Shown: positions 6,545 through 10,752 of the stretch, piece by piece
Layout of the letters: every line of letters starts with the position of its first letter
How positions within the stretch are numbered: the stretch's first letter is position 1
Assembly (NCBI RefSeq): GCF_910585845.1
Contig: NZ_CAJUHF010000077.1
Span: 1 to 10,752 of the forward strand
Source of the DNA: an uncultured Bacteroides sp.
GTDB lineage: Bacteria > Bacteroidota > Bacteroidia > Bacteroidales > Bacteroidaceae
Direction of reading: 5' to 3'
DNA length: 10,752 bases
Made by a program: the position numbers and the translations under genes
The notes under the pieces: model-generated
What the model saw: the letters and a program-made list of their open reading frames with translations, nothing else
Database searches by the model: none
Told to the model about the DNA's origin: nothing

Positions 6545-7877
6545 AGCATACATTGACAACGTCAGAAGCCTGATCGAGCAGAAAGATGCCGAAAACGTCA
6601 AACCGCTCCTTATCAATCTGCACCCTGCAGATATTGCTGAACTTTGTGACGAACTGAGTCCGGAGGAGGCACGTTTCGTATATCGCTTATTGGATAACGA
6701 AACAGCCGCAGATGTCCTCGTGGAAATGGATGAAGACGTCCGGAAGGAGTTTCTGGAAATACTTCCGTCGGAAACCATCGCCAAACGCTTCGTAGACTAC
6801 ATGGATACGGACGATGCCGTAGACCTGATGCGTGAACTGGACGAAGAGAAACAGGAGGAAATCCTCTCGCACATTGAAGACATCGAACAAGCAGGAGATA
6901 TCGTAGATCTGCTAAAGTATGACGAAGATACTGCCGGTGGTCTGATGGGTACGGAAATGGTGATAGTGAACGAAAACTGGAGTATGCCGGAATGTCTGAA
7001 AGAGATGCGCCAGCAAGCCGAACAGTTGGATGAAATCTATTACGTCTATGTCATCGACGACGAAAACCGCCTGCAAGGTGTGTTCCCGCTGAAGAAGATG
7101 ATCACCTCCCCTTCCGTCTCCAAAGTGAAACACGTGATGCGGAAAGACCCCATCTCCGTACATGTAGACACCCCTGTAGAGGATGTAGTGCAGATCATCG
7201 AGAAATATGACCTTGTAGCCGTCCCCGTTGTCGACAGTATCGGGCGGCTGGTAGGACAAATCACTGTAGACGACGTCATGGATGAAGTCCGCGAACAATC
7301 GGAACGTGACTACCAGTTGGCATCCGGTCTGTCGCAGGATGTAGAAACAGACGATAACGTCATGCGGCAAACCACCGCGCGCCTGCCATGGCTCATCATC
7401 GGCATGCTGGGCGGTATTGGCAACTCCATGATACTGGGCAATTTCGATGCGACCTTCGCTGCCCATCCCGAAATGGCACTTTATATCCCGCTGATAGGCG
7501 GTACGGGCGGAAACGTCGGAACACAGTCTTCGGCCATCATCGTGCAAGGCCTTGCCAACAATTCGCTGGATGCCAAAGACATCTTCAAGCAAATCACCAA
7601 AGAATCCGTAGTAGCCTTCATTAATGCCACGATCATTTCTTTAATGGTATATATCTATAATTTCGTCCGGTTCGGCGCCGCAGCCACCGTCACTTATTCC
7701 GTCTCCATCAGCCTGTTTGCTGTAGTGATGTTCGCCTCCATCTTCGGCACCTTGGTTCCGATGACCTTGGAAAAACTGAAAGTGGATCCCGCCATTGCCA
7801 CCGGACCGTTTATTGCGATCACCAACGACATTATAGGCATGATGTTATATATGGGAATAACCGTTTTACTTGCCTAA
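6531..7877 (+). CDS. mgtE: Magnesium channel/transporter MgtE
   Basis: MgtE is an inner-membrane Mg2+ channel gated by its own cytoplasmic magnesium-sensing region. Domain order seen: an acidic helical N domain (about 1-130), two CBS domains (about 135-195 and 200-260), a connecting helix, then five transmembrane helices (about 285-448). Signature sequences are GGTGGNVGTQSS (323-334) and DPAIATGPFIAITND (419-433), where the last Asp corresponds to the pore Asp that binds Mg2+ in the Thermus thermophilus structure. The many Asp and Glu in the N and CBS domains fit Mg2+ sensing. Length, 448 residues, is typical and the gene is intact. The start is chosen on a strong Shine-Dalgarno (6514-6523). 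It overlaps rsmA by 14 bases, indicating cotranscription and probable translational coupling. No clear terminator follows; 116 bases separate it from the next gene. Confidence 0.96.
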   Translation: MEMDEAYIDNVRSLIEQKDAENVKPLLINLHPADIAELCDELSPEEARFVYRLLDNETAADVLVEMDEDVRKEFLEILPSETIAKRFVDYMDTDDAVDLMRELDEEKQEEILSHIEDIEQAGDIVDLLKYDEDTAGGLMGTEMVIVNENWSMPECLKEMRQQAEQLDEIYYVYVIDDENRLQGVFPLKKMITSPSVSKVKHVMRKDPISVHVDTPVEDVVQIIEKYDLVAVPVVDSIGRLVGQITVDDVMDEVREQSERDYQLASGLSQDVETDDNVMRQTTARLPWLIIGMLGGIGNSMILGNFDATFAAHPEMALYIPLIGGTGGNVGTQSSAIIVQGLANNSLDAKDIFKQITKESVVAFINATIISLMVYIYNFVRFGAAATVTYSVSISLFAVVMFASIFGTLVPMTLEKLKVDPAIATGPFIAITNDIIGMMLYMGITVLLA

Positions 7878-7993
7878 ATGAAGGGAAAATTAAAAAAAAC
7901 GATGAAAAAAGTATGAAGTAATTATTTTATTTCATTAATTTGTGATTTAATGTAACCCGAACGGATAAAACCGTTTCTAAAAACGTATCTACA

Positions 7994-9850
7994 ATGATAG
8001 ACACCCATGACACTAATCTGCCCGAAAAAGCAGCAGAATTAGAAGAAGACAAGAAAGCAGCAGAGGTTTCCGAGCCTATCTCGATAGAAACTCCGGCTGA
8101 GCAAGCGACATCGGAAGAAAAACCGGCAGAAACCACGCAAAGGTTAAGTAAGGAAGAAATCCTCACCAGATTGAAAGAGATCTCTGTGGAGGTAGAAAAT
8201 GTCGGCAAGCAAGAGATTGACAGTTTGAAACAGGCTTTCTACAAACTGCATAATACCGAACAGGAGGCTGCAAAAAGGCTTTTCATCGAAAACGGAGGAA
8301 CGGCAGAGAGTTTCGTCCCCACCGCGGACACTGTAGAAGAAGAGTTCAAGAGTGTCATGTCCGTCATTAAGGAGAAAAGAAGCATATTGTCAGCTGAACA
8401 GGAACAACAAAAAGAGTTGAACCTGCAAATCAAGCTTTCCATCATCGAGGAGCTGAAAGAACTGGTAGAATCTCCCGATGATGCCAACAAGTCTTACACC
8501 GAATTCAAGAAGTTGCAACAGCAATGGAACGAAGTGAAACTCATCCCGCAAGCCAAAGCTAACGAGTTGTGGAAGAACTACCAGCTTTACGTAGAAAAAT
8601 TCTACGACCTGCTAAAGCTAAACAATGAGTTCCGCGAATACGACTTCAAGAAAAACCTGGAAATAAAGACCCACCTTTGCGAAGCTGCCGAAAAGTTGGC
8701 AGATGAAGAAGATGCCGTATCGGCTTTCCACCAATTGCAGAAGTTGCATCAGGAGTTCCGCGATACGGGTCCGGTAGCCAAAGAGTTGCGCGATGAAATA
8801 TGGAACCGTTTCAAGGTAGCCTCAACTGTGATCAATCGCCGCCACCAACAGCACTTCGAATCGCTGAAAGAAGCAGAACAACACAATCTCGACCAAAAGA
8901 CGGTTATCTGCGAAATCATCGAGGCCATTGATTATGACGCACTGACCAACTTCGCTGCTTGGGACAATAAGACACAGGAAATCATCGCCTTGCAAAACAA
9001 ATGGAAAACGATAGGTTTCGCACCGCAGAAGGTGAACGTGAAGATATTCGAACGTTTCCGTAAGGCATGTGATGAATTCTTCCGTAAGAAAGGCGAGTTT
9101 TTCAAATCACTAAAAGAAGAGATGAACGCCAATCTGGAAAAGAAGCGTATTCTTTGCGAAAAAGCGGAAGCCCTGAAAGAAAGCACCGACTGGAAGGCAA
9201 CTGCCGACGAACTGACCAAACTCCAGAAGGAGTGGAAGACCGTCGGTCCGGTAGCCAAAAAATATTCCGATACGATTTGGAAACGATTTATCTCTGCTTG
9301 CGACTATTTCTTCGAACAAAAGAACAAGGCTACTTCTTCTCAACGTTCTGTTGAAGCCGAAAACCTGAACAAGAAGAAAGAGATTATCGAAAAACTCGTT
9401 GCCATTGACGAAAACATGGATACCGACGAAGCCGTACAAATGGTACGCGAACTGATGAAGGAGTGGAACAGCATCGGCCATGTACCTTTCAAAGAGAAAG
9501 ACCGTCTGTATAAACAATATCACGGACAAGTGGACAAGTTGTTCAACCAGTTCAACATCAGTGTTGCCAACAAGAAATTGAACAGCTTCAAGTCCAATAT
9601 CAGCAATATTCAGGAAGGCAGTCCCCAAGCACTCTATCGCGAACGCGAAAAGTTGCAGCGTGCGGCAGATGCCATGAAGAATGAATTGCAGACATACGAG
9701 AACAATCTTGGTTTCCTGACAGCCTCTTCCAAGAAAGGCAACAGCCTATTGACGGAATTGAACCGTAAAGTAGAAAAACTGAAAGCAGACATTGAGTTGG
9801 TGAAACAGAAAATCAAAGTCATTGACGACTCTATTCGTAGTGCCGAATGA
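7994..9850 (+). CDS. DUF349 repeat protein of unknown function
   Basis: This is a long, soluble, highly charged helical protein with tandem DUF349 repeats; the molecular role of the family is not established. Seen: a low-complexity acidic, Ala/Glu-rich N-terminus (about 1-50), a helical region, then five repeats of the pattern LQxxWxxxGxxP(10-12)LWxxFxxxxxxFF. Their anchor aromatics are W178, F255, W337, W414 and W491, spaced 77, 82, 77 and 77. A coiled-coil-like tail (about 540-618) follows. There is no signal peptide, membrane segment or enzyme motif, so it should be cytoplasmic. Length of about 600 residues is usual for Bacteroidales members. The start at 7994 has no Shine-Dalgarno and the first ~50 residues are poorly constrained, so a later start is possible. 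A poor -7-like sequence, TTAATTTG at 7935-7942 (7 of 8), might give an own promoter; read-through from mgtE is the alternative. A strong hairpin follows the stop. Confidence 0.9.
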   Translation: MIDTHDTNLPEKAAELEEDKKAAEVSEPISIETPAEQATSEEKPAETTQRLSKEEILTRLKEISVEVENVGKQEIDSLKQAFYKLHNTEQEAAKRLFIENGGTAESFVPTADTVEEEFKSVMSVIKEKRSILSAEQEQQKELNLQIKLSIIEELKELVESPDDANKSYTEFKKLQQQWNEVKLIPQAKANELWKNYQLYVEKFYDLLKLNNEFREYDFKKNLEIKTHLCEAAEKLADEEDAVSAFHQLQKLHQEFRDTGPVAKELRDEIWNRFKVASTVINRRHQQHFESLKEAEQHNLDQKTVICEIIEAIDYDALTNFAAWDNKTQEIIALQNKWKTIGFAPQKVNVKIFERFRKACDEFFRKKGEFFKSLKEEMNANLEKKRILCEKAEALKESTDWKATADELTKLQKEWKTVGPVAKKYSDTIWKRFISACDYFFEQKNKATSSQRSVEAENLNKKKEIIEKLVAIDENMDTDEAVQMVRELMKEWNSIGHVPFKEKDRLYKQYHGQVDKLFNQFNISVANKKLNSFKSNISNIQEGSPQALYREREKLQRAADAMKNELQTYENNLGFLTASSKKGNSLLTELNRKVEKLKADIELVKQKIKVIDDSIRSAE

Positions 9851-9900
9851 TATTAAGATAAAAGCACTTCTACATGCGTATACGGCATGCCGATGATGCA

Positions 9901-9969
9901 AATAAAACAGATGGTCACAGATTAAGTTTATTGTATATCAATAAATTATCTGTGACCATCTGTTTTATT
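9901..9969 (+). terminator. Very long stem-loop behind the DUF349 gene, terminator-like on both strands
   Basis: Arms of 22 bases at 9901-9922 and 9948-9969 are exact reverse complements. Inside them, TTTATTG (9927-9933) and CAATAAA (9939-9945) form a second stem around TATAT. The right arm ends in TGTTTTATT and the left arm starts AATAAAACA, so either strand gives a stem ending in a U-rich tract. It begins 50 bases after the DUF349 stop codon. Terminator is the simplest reading; the arm length is well above what termination needs. Confidence 0.6.
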
Positions 9970-10025
9970 ACAGAATTCTGTATACCCATGTTCAAAGGGT
10001 GCCATACCATACCACCCATAGAAAT

Positions 10026-10050
10026 AAAAAAAGCCTCCTTCACAGGAGGC
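10026..10050 (-). terminator. Intrinsic terminator of tRNA-Gln
   Basis: On the minus strand, GCCTCCT, a four-base loop and AGGAGGC form a 7-bp GC-rich stem (10033-10050) followed directly by seven T (complement of 10026-10032). This is a textbook Rho-independent terminator. It lies 26 bases beyond the 3' end of the leftward tRNA. Confidence 0.88.
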
Positions 10051-10076
10051 CTCCATTAAAAACGACTATAAACAAG

Positions 10077-10147
10077 TTGGGCTACCTGGATTCGAACCAG
10101 GAATGACAGGACCAGAATCTGTAGTGTTACCATTACACCATAGCCCA
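10077..10147 (-). tRNA. tRNA-Gln (anticodon CUG)
   Basis: The minus strand folds as a 71-base tRNA. The acceptor stem is TGGGCTA with TAGCCCA, including the weak U1-A72 pair typical of tRNA-Gln. The D arm is GTGT/ACAC around AATGGTA. The anticodon loop is TTCTGGT with anticodon CTG (complement of 10113-10115), reading CAG codons. The T arm is CCTGG-TTCGAAT-CCAGG. CCA is not encoded; position 73 reads A and is followed by CTT. The anticodon stem ACAGA/CCTGT has one A-C mismatch next to the loop (31-39). It is expressed from its own promoter and ended by its own terminator. Confidence 0.95.
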
Positions 10148-10175
10148 ATAATAGGTTCCTTTCGTTTTGCGGTTG

Positions 10176-10209
10176 CAAAGATACAAAGATTTTGAGAATT
10201 AAAAACAAA
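10176..10209 (-). promoter_or_regulatory. Promoter of tRNA-Gln
   Basis: On the minus strand TATCTTTG (complement of 10176-10183) matches the Bacteroidetes -7 element. A TTTG (complement of 10206-10209) lies 22 bases upstream, slightly more than the usual 19-21. The start site would be near 10170, about 20 bases before the mature tRNA 5' end. Confidence 0.6.
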
Positions 10210-10244
10210 ATCAGTGATTTTTTTTATAAAATCTGAGATTTTGT
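10205..10244. repeat. Imperfect inverted repeat upstream of tRNA-Gln
   Basis: Arms of 17 bases (10205-10221 and 10228-10244) pair with three central mismatches around a six-base loop. It overlaps the likely -33 region of the tRNA promoter. It is AT-rich, so pairing is not strong. It could be the 3' end signal of a gene to the right or an operator-like site; neither is shown. Confidence 0.35.
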
Positions 10245-10752
10245 TGCTGATGCCCCAAAGTAAAAGCAATCACAGAGAGGTATCGCATTGTCGGAAAAGG
10301 ATATTATAAATATGTATTTCAATATATTATAGCCACATGCATAAAGAAATCACTTCACTAAACCATATCCAACTCTTACACGACAATCTCGTTGGGAATT
10401 CCCATTAAAGATGTTTCCACCCTGCATATAACAAGAAAAAAAACGGTTATAGAACAAATGAAAGTCTGAAAACAGATCGAAATTCACTCATCACATAACC
10501 GCCGCACATATAAAGGCTCATTAATATTACCCGTTGGTGGAATTAGACTGGAATTACATCATATCTTATGCCTCATAACAAATAATGTAATGAAGCATAA
10601 CAAGTAATGTAATGGAGCATAACAAGTAATGTTATAATGCATTTCATTATATGTTATGACGCATTCCTTCGAACTAAAATAACAATTAAAGATAAATAGG
10701 TTCTTCGTCACTTTTGGGGCAGTAAAATATACTAAACACCTTTATCTATAGA
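10245..10752. other. AT-rich stretch without a supported gene
   Basis: About 500 bases to the window end hold no credible gene. The longest open stretches are a 36-codon frame without a start codon at 10251-10361 (+) and a 23-codon ATG frame at 10337-10408 (+), neither with recognisable similarity. What can be seen is a 12-base palindrome TGGGAATTCCCA at 10393-10404, seven-base inverted arms at 10444-10450 and 10495-10501, the 22-base repeat cluster at 10573-10659 and the inverted 9-mers at 10251 and 10713. It could be a degraded mobile remnant or a regulatory region of a gene beyond the edge. Confidence 0.5.
10573..10659. repeat. Cluster of ~22-base repeats: three direct copies and one inverted
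   Basis: Three adjacent copies of a 22-base unit with the core CATAACAAGTAATGT lie at 10573-10594, 10595-10616 and 10617-10638. The first two differ at three positions and the third diverges at its end. A fourth copy lies inverted at 10639-10659, matching the first copy with about two differences over 20 bases. There are no spacers between units. Iteron-like protein binding sites, or simple expansion of an AT-rich unit, would both look like this. Confidence 0.7.

Noticed and set aside
6912..7592. 226-codon frame antisense to mgtE
   Set aside because: No recognisable domain; the sense strand encodes the conserved MgtE CBS and transmembrane regions.
10066..10269. 67-codon leftward frame across the tRNA locus
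   Set aside because: Its C-terminal part (GPVIPGSNPG) is the usual translation of a tRNA T-arm region; the locus is tRNA-Gln with promoter and terminator.
10251..10408. Overlapping short frames that might be a gene remnant
   Set aside because: 36 and 23 codons in AT-rich DNA are expected by chance; one lacks a start codon and neither resembles a family I can support.
10573..10659. Possible CRISPR array
   Set aside because: Repeats abut with no spacers, one copy is inverted, and no cas gene is nearby.
10694..10752. Leftward gene end near the right edge (frame ending PIYL then TAA)
   Set aside because: The frame meets an in-frame TAG after about 20 codons still inside the window, so no gene end can be supported.

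Overview
The window reads as a chromosomal segment of a Bacteroidales bacterium, most likely Bacteroides or a close relative. The reasons are a SusC/SusD outer-membrane pair, promoters of the Bacteroidetes type (TTTG about 20 bases before TAnnTTTG), mostly A-rich start regions without Shine-Dalgarno sequences, and core genes whose proteins look like the Bacteroides versions. No species call is possible from the sequence alone.

Left third (1-4260, + strand): the last ~504 residues of a SusC/RagA TonB-dependent receptor, whose frame is cut off by a stop codon near the left edge; a complete SusD-like lipoprotein; and a secreted PPP-type metallophosphatase. Gaps of 21 and 29 bases suggest one transcript. 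The receptor and lipoprotein would form an outer-membrane uptake complex; the phosphatase would act in the periplasm or at the envelope. No glycoside hydrolase or regulator of a polysaccharide locus is in view, so the substrate cannot be inferred.

Middle (4261-7877): a 285-base convergent gap with three inverted repeats, a leftward polytopic membrane protein of the UPF0104/LPG-synthase-TM family, and a divergent rightward pair, rsmA (ksgA) and mgtE, overlapping by 14 bases. The two directions start from promoter elements that face each other within about 25 bases. RsmA dimethylates 16S rRNA and MgtE is a magnesium channel. Their coupling is physical; any functional link through ribosomal magnesium is speculation.

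Right third (7878-10752): a 618-residue protein with five DUF349 repeats, a very strong hairpin behind it, then a leftward tRNA-Gln(CUG) with its own promoter and a textbook intrinsic terminator. The last ~600 bases are AT-rich and hold no convincing gene, but contain a hairpin, a short cluster of 22-base repeats with one inverted copy, and a pair of GC-rich inverted 9-mers 450 bases apart.

Most of the window is ordinary core and polysaccharide-utilization-type genome. I see no clear undescribed system; the items most worth a second look are the broken SusC end, the phosphatase tied to the Sus pair, the face-to-face promoters and the repeat cluster at the right edge.
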